Shown in pieces: positions 1 through 9,532 of a stretch of 64,000 nt of DNA. Source of the DNA: Lepisosteus oculatus (Eukaryota > Chordata > Actinopteri > Semionotiformes > Lepisosteidae); the NCBI RefSeq assembly GCF_040954835.1, contig NW_027168320.1, positions 399,501 through 463,500 on the forward strand. The letters run 5' to 3'. The translations under genes were made by a program, and so were the position numbers. Numbering within the stretch: position 1 is the stretch's first letter; each line of letters begins with the position of its first letter. The notes beneath the pieces were generated by a model that was not told the DNA's origin, made no database searches, and saw only the letters and a program-made list of their open reading frames with translations.

Positions 1-718
1 ATTTCAGTCTGGTTTCTGAAACTGCATTAACGAGAGTCGTAAATGATATTCTCTTAGCTACTGATGCGGGGAATGCAACAGTGCTTGTGCTTCTAGATCT
101 TAGAGCTGCCTTTGACACGGTTGACCTCTCTGTTTTGTTACACAGGCTTGAGTTTGAGGTTGGCTTATCTGGAACCGTCCTTCAGTGGTTTACTTCACAT
201 TTTACTCATCGTTTTCATTATGTTCAAATATCTAATAATTGTACTGCTTCATCAACGTCACCAGTTCAATTTGGGGTACCAGACGGATCAGTGCCGGGAC
301 CAATATTGCTCTCTCTCTCTACATGCTGCTGCTAGGTAGGATAATAAGAAAAAATAATATGAACTTTCATTCATATGCTGATGACACTCAAATAAACATT
401 TTGTTTCCACCAAATGACAACTCTTCTATTATCACTTTAGTTAAATGCATTAATGAAGGAAAGACTTGGATGTGTGAAAACTTTTTGTAACTCAACTCTG
501 AGAAAACTGAGGATCTGTTGATCGGAGGCAACAATACTGATAGGACTACTATAACTTCAGCACTTAACTCAGAGGATTTAAACATTTGCCTCAAAGAGAC
601 AGCACGTAACCTAGGCGGCATATTAGACACAAGGCTCTTAACAACTTGCATTGTTAAGTGCCTTGGGACAACCTTGTTGTGAAAGGCGCTATATAGAAAT
701 ACATTGATTTGAACTGAA
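1..718 (+). mobile_element. L2-type LINE fragment (reverse transcriptase part and 3' tail)
   Basis: This is the 3' part of a non-LTR retrotransposon. The translation at 81-335 contains LLDLRAAFDTVD, the L2/CR1-type reverse transcriptase motif A region, and near 364-400 there is a YADD box (motif C) in another frame. The frames are broken by stops and small shifts, so it is dead. The 3' end (about 680-718) has the AAAGGCGCTATATAG-like tail and TTGAATTGA-like repeats typical of fish L2 elements. The window opens inside it. Base 1 corresponds to base 51526 of the second copy, and similarity runs to about 772, past the LINE end, so the two copies are products of segmental duplication and not independent insertions. 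Confidence 0.85.
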
Positions 719-906
719 TTGACAATGTAAAATGTTGTGTGTTGTTTGTTAAACAAGACTGTCTTTATTTATTATTATGCGTCAGATGAAGATCAGATCA
801 CATTTTAAGAGCCATTCATGTAGAAATCCAGATCATTCGTGTTTTAAAAGTCGCGGGAAAAGCGAAACGGGTGCTTTTCCTTTGTTGCGCAGACACACGA
901 CGACAC

Positions 907-988
907 CGTAGGCGGCAGGACTCGAAGCTTCGCAGGGAGACCCCGACGGCTTTCTAATCCATCGCCCTAACCACTCGGCCACGGCTGC
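907..988 (-). pseudogene. tRNA-Ser(AGA) pseudogene
   Basis: An 82 nt tRNA-Ser body read on the minus strand, with the long variable arm, a Ser-type D arm and anticodon loop bases AGA. The acceptor stem has at least two mismatches, and the anticodon stem no longer pairs well. It is probably a decayed member of the tRNA-Ser family seen at 39309, 44508 and 63490. The flanking sequence (1005-1440) is the same module that flanks those genes. Confidence 0.7.
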
Positions 989-1004
989 AGCGCGCGCTGC
1001 TTTC

Positions 1005-1440
1005 TTGATACAGTCTAACATAGAGTGCCGGGCGGCGGTGGAAACCTTTTTCAAAGTCGCTTTTGGTTTAACAACAACAAAAAAAAATTTCACAAAATGC
1101 ATGCTAGCAGACAAATGCGCCTCGGAGAACTTAAGGCTGGCTTCAAGTTGGAATGATAGTCTCCCCGTCCGGTCAGGAAAAGGGAACTTTGTTAGACAGA
1201 AAGAAGGAAGTAACAATAACGGAGAATTGTGTGCAAGGATTTTAGAAGCTGCGCAGCCCTGCAGTTTCAATAGCCCTTTTATTCGTGTTAGATGCTGGAA
1301 TTGCCTTTTTTTGACGCTCTTACGAATGCGATGTCAACGAAAACAGAACAAAGCACAAAAAACCCTCAAGTCCTGCAGTTGGATAGTTGGATAGAATGCC
1401 GTTACGCGTCCAAGACGTATTTTCAAGACGTGATTCCCTG
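1005..1440 (+). repeat. Ser-tRNA flanking module, copy 1
   Basis: Non-coding module that recurs next to tRNA-Ser loci. Related copies are at about 10320-10690, 44590-44960, 48720-49100 and 63580-63980 on the plus strand, and in reverse at about 16270-16545 and 39000-39290. Shared landmarks are a run with TTTAAGGCTGGCTTCA and a purine-rich AACAAAAC stretch. The small open frames in it differ between copies, so I do not call genes. Confidence 0.7.
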
Positions 1441-2012
1441 AGTCCCAAAAATTTGTAAGTTCTTTGGATGATCTGTGGACCGATCTTTCACGATGAAGAA
1501 TTCCTTAAGAAGAATAGATCTCGGCCCACCATCCCAATGCCTCCATCTCAAAACAGCAACCTCCCACTGCCCTTAGTCTGCAAGGCAGTCCTTTCAAGTG
1601 CGATGATGACGCCGGGACCTTCGTTGCCTATTGTACGAGCTGAACTTTTGTGCTCATCAATTCAACGCTCTTTCCATCAACTCATCTTGTCTTTTGACGC
1701 TTCGTGTTTTGTGCTCCTTTGACTATCGGCATATCGGGTGACTGCAAACACTGAAGTTCTTGCTTACGGAGTGTGGAACAGTGTTTTCAAGTGATCGCTG
1801 TTCTGTCATGTTGACGCCGAGTGAATCTTTCTTTGGCAACATGGGCAGGCTGACAGCAAAAGTAATGGCAAATTTCTTGACTTATTTCTGAATATGAATG
1901 TTCTTTAGAAAAGGGATGCGGCGTTGCTTCTCCCCCGTGTAAAGGTCACGCATTCCAGACGTGGTTATGAGCGAACAGTTGCCGCAAGTGTTTGAAAAGA
2001 GCAAGCAGCCAT

Positions 2013-2084
2013 GCCCCGTGTGAGGATCAAACTCAGGACCTTCAGATAAAGAGACTGATGCGCTACCAACTACGCCAACGAGGC
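2013..2084 (-). tRNA. tRNA with elongator-Met body but CTT (Lys) anticodon
   Basis: The 72 nt cloverleaf has the body of vertebrate elongator tRNA-Met: acceptor GCCTCGT paired with ACGGGGC, and a D arm with TAGCGC. The anticodon loop, however, reads CTCTTTA, placing CTT (lysine) at the anticodon and T at position 37. The T arm has lost one base pair, and C56 of the T loop is T. The mirror copy at 15536 has the same loop. It could be an anticodon-switched gene or a pseudogene. The body assignment is firm and the function is open. Confidence 0.75.
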
Positions 2085-2498
2085 CAGCTGCAGTGCACAG
2101 CCGGAAAGTTTGCCTCATATGGATTTCAGTCGCCCGTTCCCTAATCTTCAGACGCCCTCTGCTGGATGTTGCATTTGCCTTTTGATCTCACCGATACTTT
2201 TTTGGTCTGTTTCTGTTGCGAGTCTGTTTTTCAGATCTCACCTAGCACAAGTCTCTCTGGCTGAAGTGGCCTCTCTGCTTCAGCATCGTGCCCTCACTCA
2301 GCCATTAAAAACGTCACTCGGACTTCTGACATGCTGACATGAAATGTCAAGAGAGAGTGGCGGAGACGCTTAAGGCAGAGAGAAGATGAAGAGGGGGCGT
2401 GGCTGTGAAATGATTGACAGCTGCATGACGCTCTCCATGCAAGGTGTGACCACAGGCTAAAGGACACCTTTCGGCACATCAAGCTCTAAGCACACACC

Positions 2499-2571
2499 TG
2501 GAGGACGTGGGAAACGATCCCGCTACCTCTCGCATGCAAAGCGAGCGCCGTACCATGCAAGCTAACCCCCC
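2499..2571 (-). tRNA. tRNA-Ala(TGC), mildly diverged
   Basis: A 73 nt sequence matching vertebrate tRNA-Ala(TGC), with anticodon loop containing TGC, a perfect anticodon stem GCTCGC/GCGAGA region and discriminator A. The D stem has one mismatch and the T stem one. The mirror locus at 15056 has lost its 5' end through a deletion of roughly 115 bp, so this is the only complete Ala copy of the pair. Confidence 0.75.
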
Positions 2572-2771
2572 TCGCTGGGGCTCATGCCTCGGTGTCGCCT
2601 AGTGCCGCTTGTTCCCCTCTTACCGGGTGCAGTTCACTGCCCTTCGTCTGCAAGGCAGTCGTGTAATTGCGGCTTTCTTGACTTATTGATGAAGGTCTGA
2701 CTGGACGAGCGAATGACGCCTCTCCCCCGTCCTCAAGCTGGCTGACAGAATAAAATGGAAAGTGCTGCCGT

Positions 2772-2843
2772 GGCTCATTGGTTTAGGGGTATGATTCTCG
2801 CTTAGGGTGTGGGAGGTCCTGGGTTCAACTCGTGGATGAGCCC
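2772..2843 (+). pseudogene. tRNA-Pro(AGG), decayed T arm
   Basis: A 72 nt tRNA-Pro(AGG) with a good acceptor stem, D arm and anticodon arm (TTAGGGT loop), followed by a TTTTT run within about 15 nt. The T stem contains a G-G mismatch and two wobble pairs, which is unusual for a working gene. The mirror copy at 14904 has a perfect T stem. Confidence 0.7.
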
Positions 2844-3375
2844 TTGTGTGTTCTTTTTGTCCTCGTCCACAAGACTGGGAACTGATATCCACATCACCTT
2901 GCAGCATCTGCTTATGGCAAACGATGGAATGTGACTAATGACTGAACGAGCCTGGTGAATACTCATCACGTGGCACAATGAGAGCGTGCAGTCAGCTGTC
3001 CAAGGCAGCAACCTCATTGCTCGTTCAAAAGAACACGTACTGAAAACTCATCACCACTATGTCGTAAATGAGCACCGCAATCGCTTGTTGTCATGCGTCC
3101 TTACTTGGGAAATGCAGAAGCAAAAACTGCCCTCTCTCAGCCACCGAAACGTGTGCGGCTCGCCTTGCACTCTCTGCGCCTCGCATATTTATGGAGCTGT
3201 CTGCTCTTCTTTCTGTTGAAGTACGCAAGTTACGTGGCGTACTGCAGACTATGATGTGCTCAATGACAGCTTTCAAGATTTGAAAACTATGAGCTTGATG
3301 GCTCAAGTCGAACGAATGTGGTTGTTACGCAATTGATGATCAAACGCACATATTCTAACGATTCGTGAGAGTATG

Positions 3376-3411
3376 TTCTAAAGATCCTTGGCTCAATCCC
3401 GGGTTTCGGCA
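3376..3411 (+). pseudogene. tRNA-Phe 3'-half relic
   Basis: Only the 3' half of tRNA-Phe is present: variable loop, T arm and acceptor strand GTTTCGGC followed by A. The sequence upstream does not form a matching 5' half. The same half-gene occurs in mirror at 14336-14371, so the loss predates the formation of the inverted repeat. Confidence 0.7.
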
Positions 3412-3520
3412 TTTTGTTTCATCGCTCCCTTTGTTCCTCTCTCCAGCGCCCCCTGCCTAAAATGACGCGTCCCTTTCTCAGCCCGAAACGCAAGCGATAC
3501 ACCAGCAGCAAACACTACAG

Positions 3521-3593
3521 GTTTCCGTAGTGTAGTGGTTATCACGTTCGCCTAACACGCGAAAGGTCCCCGGTTCGAGACCGGGCGGAAACA
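3521..3593 (+). tRNA. tRNA-Val(AAC)
   Basis: A complete 73 nt tRNA-Val with anticodon AAC. All four stems pair, including acceptor GTTTCCG with CGGAAAC and T stem CCCGG/CCGGG around TTCGAGA. The discriminator is A. It supplies valine tRNA for GUU and, after inosine modification of A34, GUC and GUA. The mirror copy at 14154 is damaged in its acceptor and T stems, so this is the likely functional one. Confidence 0.95.
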
Positions 3594-4167
3594 GCCTCGA
3601 TTTGCACGCTCCTGTACTTCACAGAGGTATTGAGCGACCGGTCATTTGTTCCCAATGTATTTCCGGTGCCTTCATGCACTCTTGTACCAAACGCACGTTC
3701 CTTCTGTACGCGGAGCCGATCATTTGCAATTGGGCTGTGCCGACAGACCAGGACGAGCTCTGTCGGCTCAAAAGCAGCGCAGGACCTGCAAGAACAACAG
3801 AAAGATTAGCATCCAGCGGGGGCTTCTTAGTGAGCCCAAGATCTCATCAAGAATCGGCTCCAGCAACAGGGCTGGGCGCATTGTTCCATTCTCCGACCAC
3901 TCTCGGTGTAAACAAGTCCCTCCTGGTCTCTGCTTGAATTGCACTTTCCTGCGTTTGCTTTGGTGTAACTGGCTTCCCCTGCATGGGCGAATGTGAAGAA
4001 GATCCTTAGTAAGTCATTGAAGAAACCCGAGAAGAGGTCGGAGTGGCCTCTGTCGTTCATCAACGATCCAGTCAGGCAGTACTCCTCTGTAAAGCGCCGT
4101 TCGTTCACATCGATTGGCTTTTTTTTGCCTTCATTCGTGCAAGTAGTAAAAGCAGACGCCCCTATTC

Positions 4168-4239
4168 TGCCGTGACCCCGATTCGAACCGGGGTTGTTGC
4201 GGCCACAACGCAAAGTACTGACCACTATACGATCACGGC
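4168..4239 (-). tRNA. tRNA-His(GTG)
   Basis: A 72 nt tRNA-His with anticodon GTG, acceptor GCCGTGA/TCACGGC and discriminator A. The extra G at position -1 is normally added after transcription. One mismatch lies in the T stem. A TTTT run follows about 15 nt downstream on this strand, consistent with a Pol III terminator. The mirror copy is at 13510. Confidence 0.92.
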
Positions 4240-4440
4240 GAGTTACCGATACACACGTGGCAGGGCGGAAAAGGCTGTGCTTTCTTCATGTGACATAATT
4301 CGGAAAAGTCCTGACGTTGCATTTCAACTGAGCCCCAGTATACATCGACCCTTCGACACTCTGAGTGACAACTCTCTTGCGTGTTTTCTAATATTTCTGT
4401 AGTTTGCTTGCATGATGCCCGGAACAGCAGGGTTGTGCGC

Positions 4441-4488
4441 TCCTATATGGTCTAGCGGTTAGGATTCCTGGTTTTCACCCAGGCGGCC
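4441..4488 (+). pseudogene. tRNA-Glu(TTC), truncated after the anticodon arm
   Basis: The 5' 48 nt of tRNA-Glu, through the D arm, the TTC anticodon and into the variable loop, then an abrupt change to unrelated sequence. Comparison with the mirror copy at 13240-13311 shows that the left arm lost roughly 170 bp including the T arm and 3' acceptor strand. Confidence 0.85.
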
Positions 4489-4806
4489 AGAGCTGACCAT
4501 CGCTGCAGGAGGTGGGAGAGTTACTCTGGTAGACAGGGCTGACCTTTGGCAATAGGATTTATACTCTCCAAGATGATATTTGCACTTTCTGGAGAGGCGA
4601 TTTTCTCCACTTCAGTAGCCCGATTTCGTCGATTGCGTGGAGAGGGCTGTAGAATGTGGCGCCGCCTTTCCTGCACCGTCCATGACAGGCGTGCTGGACT
4701 CTGGAGAGAGAGCACGGTCCATCAGCGCACACCAATAAAGGCACTGGAAGCAGCTGAATCGCATTGGCGAAGCTCAGCGCTGGGCCGCTGGGCACATCTT
4801 ACCACC

Positions 4807-4867
4807 GTTTCCGTAGTGTAGTGGTTATCACGTTTGCCTCACACGCGAAAGGTCCCCGGGTGGAAAC
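4807..4867 (+). pseudogene. tRNA-Val(CAC) with T-arm deletion
   Basis: This is tRNA-Val(CAC) with an intact D arm and anticodon arm, but about 12 nt are missing from the T arm, so box B is lost. The gene should therefore not recruit TFIIIC. The complete version is the mirror copy at 12715. Confidence 0.88.
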
Positions 4868-5804
4868 AGACTTCAGACTTCTTTTGTCGCCACGCACAAA
4901 AGGGGATTGGGGATTCGCCTAGTGCTGTGATCGAACAGACCCACTCACCTCTTAGTGTGGCGGGATCTGCACAGTGCATGTCGCAGCGCATCCTGCTTTC
5001 ACTTCAATGCGCGTCCTGATGTACCCCGGTCTCCCGCGTGACAGGTGGGGACAGGTGACAGGTCCTATACTAACGAGGAAGACATCGCTCTCTCCGACCC
5101 CCGGCATCGTGTCCCGACCCACCGTGCTGGAAAACGATGTGTGCTGTGATTCCTTTACGGAGCAGAAATGACAACCGAGGAGCCGAGAGATCATTTCAGC
5201 ATTTCGCGTCTGAACGGAAAACACAAATGACCAACTCAGAATGACTTGCCTTTGACGCTTTTCAAAGCGTTCTTTGTGCACGACGACTGCGCCGCCTAGC
5301 AGATACAAATGGGTTGTACAACTTTGAACTAGCAAATGGAAGAGGGGCTAAGCCCCCTCTCTTTTAGCCCAGGTTCGATCTGTCTCCCAGAATCACCAGG
5401 GCGCACACACACACACCCGTGCCGTTGAAGTGCTCTGCTTCATTTCTAAGGGCAACTCAACATTCACTCCTACCCCGTGCAGAAAAGACAGTGTCTGCAG
5501 CAACAGCAGCTCAGGTCTCTGCACAGGAGCTAAGCTGCCCCCATCTCCTCTGCTCTGCGGCTCCTGCGGAGTGGAGTCCTGCCTGGAGCTGTGTTTGCAG
5601 GCGGCGGCTCCCCGCGCCCTGTCTGTGCGTCGTGAAATTAATTAATAAATTTATAAAGTTAATTTATAAAGTTAATAAAGTTATAAATTAGAAATTAATA
5701 ACGATATAATTATATTCATGTACCGCAACACAAGAATAGTACACACTGTACATTGTCTGTCGATAATGTTTCTGTAGTGCTTTTTCAGCACTCAGCATGT
5801 GACT

Positions 5805-5880
5805 GTGCTGGTGGCGCTGTGGGTTAGGTTCCTGACTTCTATGTCACATGGTCTATGATTGAATCCCATGGAACTATGAC
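5805..5880 (+). repeat. tRNA-like SINE-type segment, copy 1
   Basis: A segment with weak A-box and B-box resemblance (GGTGGCGCTGTGGGTTAGG and TGATTGAATCCC) but no foldable acceptor stem. A second full copy is at about 58030-58110, and a partly deleted mirror copy is at about 11742-11800. It is most likely the head of a tRNA-derived SINE or an old tRNA relic. The following 5940-6005 holds several inverted copies of GAGGTTTTAC. Confidence 0.45.
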
Positions 5881-6017
5881 TTTATTTTTTAACAAACATT
5901 TCTTTGAAAAAATGAAACAATTTCCCTTGGTCAGAGATTAAATAAAACCTCACTTTTTTTGAGGTTTTACTGTGCAGAGTGAGGTTTTACCTCACTTTTT
6001 TTTAGCAGAAGGTTTAC

Positions 6018-6097
6018 TGTTACCTGAGAAGGGCCGGCATCCAATCACGGTGGTACACACACACGCTCTCACTCATATGAGCTACACGGCTACCAAG
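6018..6097 (-). repeat. tRNA-like element with strong A box, copy 1
   Basis: On the minus strand it contains TAGCTCAGATGAGTGAGAGC, a well-formed tRNA D arm / A box, followed by a GT-rich stretch where the anticodon arm should be and a weak B box (GATTGGATGCC). Copies occur at 11538-11610 and 49950-50025 on the plus strand. It does not fold as a tRNA and is treated as a relic. Confidence 0.4.
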
Positions 6098-6471
6098 ATG
6101 ATCTCGGGTGCGCCGAGCTGGTACGGAACATATTGAACTGATCGACGGCGAATTGTCTCTCAGACAGGCTTTTCACCTCTAAGCTCCCTGACTGACAGTG
6201 ATCAGCTAGGTAGTGAAACAGTCAGCTGCTTCTAAGCCTTAAACAGCTGCATCTCGGCGCTTCCACGGAGAGATGATTTGAAAGCCGAACATCGCCCATT
6301 GGGAACACCTTACTATCACTAGTTTAAGAGACTCTTAAGGTCTTGCAGAGGTGCCTGTCTAATAGCATGCACTTTGCAAGCTATAGGTGTTTAGGCTGAG
6401 GCAGAATGCCTGTTAACAAAATGTTTTTCTAAAGGTGTGTCCAAGTGGCTGCAAAAGGACAACACTCCTGG

Positions 6472-6486
6472 GGCGCCGTGGCTCAG
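6472..6486 (+). pseudogene. tRNA-Thr 5' fragment at a rearrangement junction
   Basis: Fifteen bases, GGCGCCGTGGCTCAG, equal the 5' end of tRNA-Thr. They are preceded by the same flank (from about 6436) that precedes the complete Thr-type gene at 46367. After CTCAG the sequence switches to the Ser-flank module (44960 onward), where CTCAG also occurs, so the join has 5 bp of microhomology. Confidence 0.75.
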
Positions 6487-7476
6487 CTCCTGCACTTGAT
6501 TATAATGCCGATACGTGTCAAAGCAGTAATTTACGTCATCCTACCACTGCAACACGGGGAATAGAAAGAAATGAGCACACGCTACGAATCGTCTCAATCA
6601 CTCCCTAGAGTCGTAAGGCGCATTGAAGGGTGCACCCCCATCATTAATCGTTGCGCCTCTGTGAAAGGAAAGCTCTTGGGCAGTCTTTGAAACAGCTCGG
6701 ATGAAACACTTGATTGCTTCCATGTGCATCTGGAGCCCACTTCTTATTTTCACTTCACGCCGCCCAAAGCATTTCTAAAACAGGAGATTCGCGTTTGGGA
6801 ATGCGCCCTGCCCTACAAATAAAACAGGTCTACGGCTCTGAAACCTGCTCCACGGAAAACAGCTCTGTTGCGCTTTTGATCAAAGGGAGATTCGCTGTTC
6901 TTACTTTTTGATGACATAACACCCAAAGGGGCTTCTTTGGAGCTGGATTCCAACCAGCAACCTTAAGTTTCTTGGCGGTATCCTTTACAGTCCTCTGTTC
7001 GGTCAACAAGGGACTGAAGGGGGCAGCTTTCCTCACACATACAGTGCAATGTACTGTATTGTTCCCCTTCATTGAATTCGCAGTTCTGCATCAGACCTCT
7101 AACTCGTTTCCTTAGCTTGGATTTAAGCCACGAAGCAGGCTTCTACTGTAGAAACGTCTAGAGGAATCACAAACTATTTGAGAGGCCACCATCCCAGGGG
7201 GAACTGACAAAGTCTATCCCTAAACACCTAGTGCAGTCTCTCAAGAGACTGTCAAAAACCGCTTTCTCCGTTTGCGTTGCGAGTAAGTGAAACCGCAGTC
7301 TCAACCCAGAGCCACTTGGCAGCAGCGGCACGTAAATACCGTTACTGTTACTGCTCGAGACTGACGTTAGCCTACTATACCATGTTCAGCCACCGCTAGA
7401 AAATGTACGGCTCTAGAACCTGAGCAAACGACAGGAGTGCCAACGCTGAACGGGCACACGTGTCAGACATGGAGAA

Positions 7477-7558
7477 CGACGAGGATGGGATTCGAACCCA
7501 TGCGTGCAGAGCACAATGGATTAGCAGTCCATCGCCTTAACCACTCAGCCACCTCGTC
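7477..7558 (-). tRNA. tRNA-Ser(GCT)
   Basis: A complete 82 nt class II tRNA with acceptor GACGAGG/CCTCGTC, discriminator G, long variable arm and anticodon GCT. It decodes AGC and AGU. The duplicate at 45905 is also complete, with a few changes in the variable arm. Confidence 0.95.
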
Positions 7559-7937
7559 AACGACACTGGGCTGTCCGGACATGGGTTGGCGCACTCCAAA
7601 TGATCTTTTTCTTTTTTTTCCCTCATACTCGAGGGTCATTTTCATGTTCCACATGCGATTTCAACATTTTCCTTGGGAGATGTCAAGCCAGCAAGCCACT
7701 GCTGTGGTTCAGTGGCCAGTGTGGAGTTCAGTGGCCCTGTTGTACACAGAAAGCACATTGAGCTCCTTGGACATGAAAAGTTCCAGATAAAAGCCATTTG
7801 TCACCCTTTCTCTTGGTGTTGATGTTGCTATTGTATGTAAAGGTGGCAACTTGCTCAGCGAGCAGGCGGAGCACACACCGAATGCAGATGTGTCTGAGTG
7901 GTGTGTCCAAGTGGCTGCAAAAGGACAGCTTTCCTGG

Positions 7938-8011
7938 GACGCCATGGCTTAGTTGCTTAAGGCGCCTGTCTAGTAAACAGGAAACCCTAGTTCAGAATCC
8001 CAGCGGTGCCT
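7938..8011 (+). pseudogene. tRNA-Thr(AGT), decayed
   Basis: A Thr-type 74 nt body with a perfect anticodon arm (CCTGT CTAGTAA ACAGG) and a TTTTTT terminator directly after the 3' end. The acceptor has A-for-G changes, and the 5' strand of the T stem no longer pairs with CCCAG. It occupies the slot that in the duplicate (46367) holds a Thr body with a CTT anticodon. Confidence 0.7.
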
Positions 8012-8255
8012 TTTTTGTTCTGTCTTCTCGAACAGAACTGGTCATTATGGACAACTGCCTTCGGCTAGACTTAATTAAATGCAAGCATTCATTTCCTGTC
8101 TTGAACGACTTGTTTTTCTTAAAATGGATGCAACTTGCAAAACATGAAATACAAACCTTCCTAATCAGCGCTTGCGGCTAGCAAAAAAAAAAAGAAGTCA
8201 GCAATGTTTTTTTCTTTAACCTTAACCCTGCTAATGGAGAAGAGTTAAACGACCG

Positions 8256-8330
8256 AGTCTATGCAGCTTAAACGGTCCGCACGTCGGGTTCTTAGCTGAA
8301 AGGGTGGTAAATCACGCTCACCCCAGTCCT
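8256..8330 (+). pseudogene. tRNA-Asn relic
   Basis: Alignment by eye with the better preserved Asn locus at 42165 shows the same order AGTCT..GC..CGGT..TTAGCTGAAAGG. All stems are disrupted, and it is recognisable only by comparison. The duplicate is at 46682-46757. Its position after a Thr locus matches the order at 41850/42165. Confidence 0.45.
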
Positions 8331-9181
8331 TAATCTTTTAAAGAGGATACAAAATTGAACCTAGTCGCCACATCACATACATCCTGTTCAACGATAAAAA
8401 GGTAACGTCTATCCTCGCTCCAGAGTAAATCTCACGTTGAGGGCATATTTTTTTCCACTTTACCATGAGTCCGGCTCGGCTGCACAGAGGCGAGAGCAGA
8501 GCAATGAGGTCACGGGGACAGGGGAGTCACACGCTGGCTGTTTGAACACGCGGAAGATCACTGAGGGATCCACAGTATGTGGACCCTCCGTGCGCCATCA
8601 GTCCGCACTCCGGACTCTGAATCCTGCCATCCGAGTTAAGATCTCGGCGGAACCTGAAGCGCAGTTCCTTCTTAAAATGTAATCTGGTGAGCATTTCTAG
8701 AATCGTACTTGTATAGATGCAGCCTTTAATGTGTTGCTAGGTTAAAATTGATGACTTCTTGAACTTCAGTAGGCAACTGCCCTCTTGGTTTCGGATTTAA
8801 TGTCTTTATTACAGGGGCGCTTTTATGAAGACAGAGTCATGTTCAGGTACTTTGCTTGATGGAGGAAGCTCATTTCGGACTCTGTGATCTGCTCACCTGG
8901 AAAGGTCTGCTGTACTACTACAAGAGAGAAGTAGAGTCTGGAAGAAGGGACAATTTTATGATGCTTTGGAAGATAATGTTTTTTTTTCTTTGAAATCGAA
9001 ATGAATCAGAATATCAGTGCAAAAGACAAACTCTTGGTTTGGTTTAAAGAGATATGGTTTTAAAACAGACAAAATGAAGAAAACAGGTGTTTCTCACTTT
9101 TAGAAAAGAATGAACCGGGGGTAATATTTTACTAGTTGCAGTGCTGATCTCACTGGGTTACAGTCCTGCAATGTCACACCA

Positions 9182-9254
9182 GGGCCAGTGGCGCAATGGA
9201 TAACGCGTCTGACTACGGATCAGGAGATTGTAGGTTCGACTCCTGCCTGGCTCG
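9182..9254 (+). tRNA. tRNA-Arg(ACG)
   Basis: A complete 73 nt tRNA-Arg with acceptor GGGCCAG/CTGGCTC, anticodon ACG and a paired T stem GTAGG/CCTGC around TTCGACT. It is followed by TTTTT about 6 nt downstream. With inosine at position 34 it reads CGU, CGC and CGA. The duplicate is at 47608. Confidence 0.95.
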
Positions 9255-9307
9255 GGTTGTTTTTAAACGCATCGGGCTACTCCCTAAGCAGTCTGTGCTA
9301 CTTACGG

Positions 9308-9509
9308 GCCTTCAAAAAAGACGCTTTTTTGGTGCTCTGTGCAAAAAGCGTCGACATCTGCTTCCAGCTGTAAAATGCCATTCGCGGACGCTGAAGAACT
9401 TATTTGCAAGGGAGCGGGTACAAGCAATTTGGCATTTTAAAACCACCAGGAACACCGAACAGGGGCGCTTCTTTGCTTGCGCCGAAACACAACGACAGGA
9501 GGTGGACAA
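9308..9509 (+). repeat. Dispersed module with a 10 bp hairpin, copy 1
   Basis: A module of about 200 bp shared with 62546-62745, with a shorter copy at 16895-16985. It begins with a perfect inverted repeat, GACGCTTTTT ... AAAAAGCGTC (9320-9352, 13 nt loop). At its far end is the 3' part of a tRNA-Ser gene. It replaces the sequence found at 47733-47938 in the duplicate block. The open frame through it is not conserved as protein. Confidence 0.7.
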
Positions 9510-9532
9510 CGTAGTCGGCAGGATTCGAACCT
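9510..9532 (-). pseudogene. tRNA-Ser 3'-end fragment at a junction
   Basis: Twenty-three bases equal to the reverse complement of the T arm and acceptor 3' strand of tRNA-Ser, then an abrupt switch to the Arg-flank module (CTTTCTGTCTATT). The same join is present at 62746-62768. Confidence 0.75.

Larger units (their letters stand above)
1086..6435 (+). repeat. Inverted repeat IR1, left arm (about 5.35 kb)
   Basis: This arm reappears as the reverse complement at 11192-16545. Paired landmarks add to nearly the same sum (2013 with 15607; 3306 with 14441; 5419 with 12160), so the arms are collinear with only small indels. It carries a Met-like tRNA with CTT anticodon, Ala, Pro, Phe relic, Val(AAC), His, truncated Glu and deleted Val(CAC). 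Stretches between these genes (1441-2012, 2085-2498, 2844-3375, 3594-4167, 4868-6020) contain no gene that I can support. Confidence 0.9.

Noticed and set aside
833-1270. A 145-codon minus-strand frame over the Ser pseudogene
   Set aside because: It overlaps a tRNA relic and a dispersed module; the other copies of the module do not keep the frame.
5340-5400. A possible tRNA T arm (CCCAGGTTCGATC) in both arms of IR1
   Set aside because: Box B-like only; no A box at the right distance and no foldable acceptor stem.
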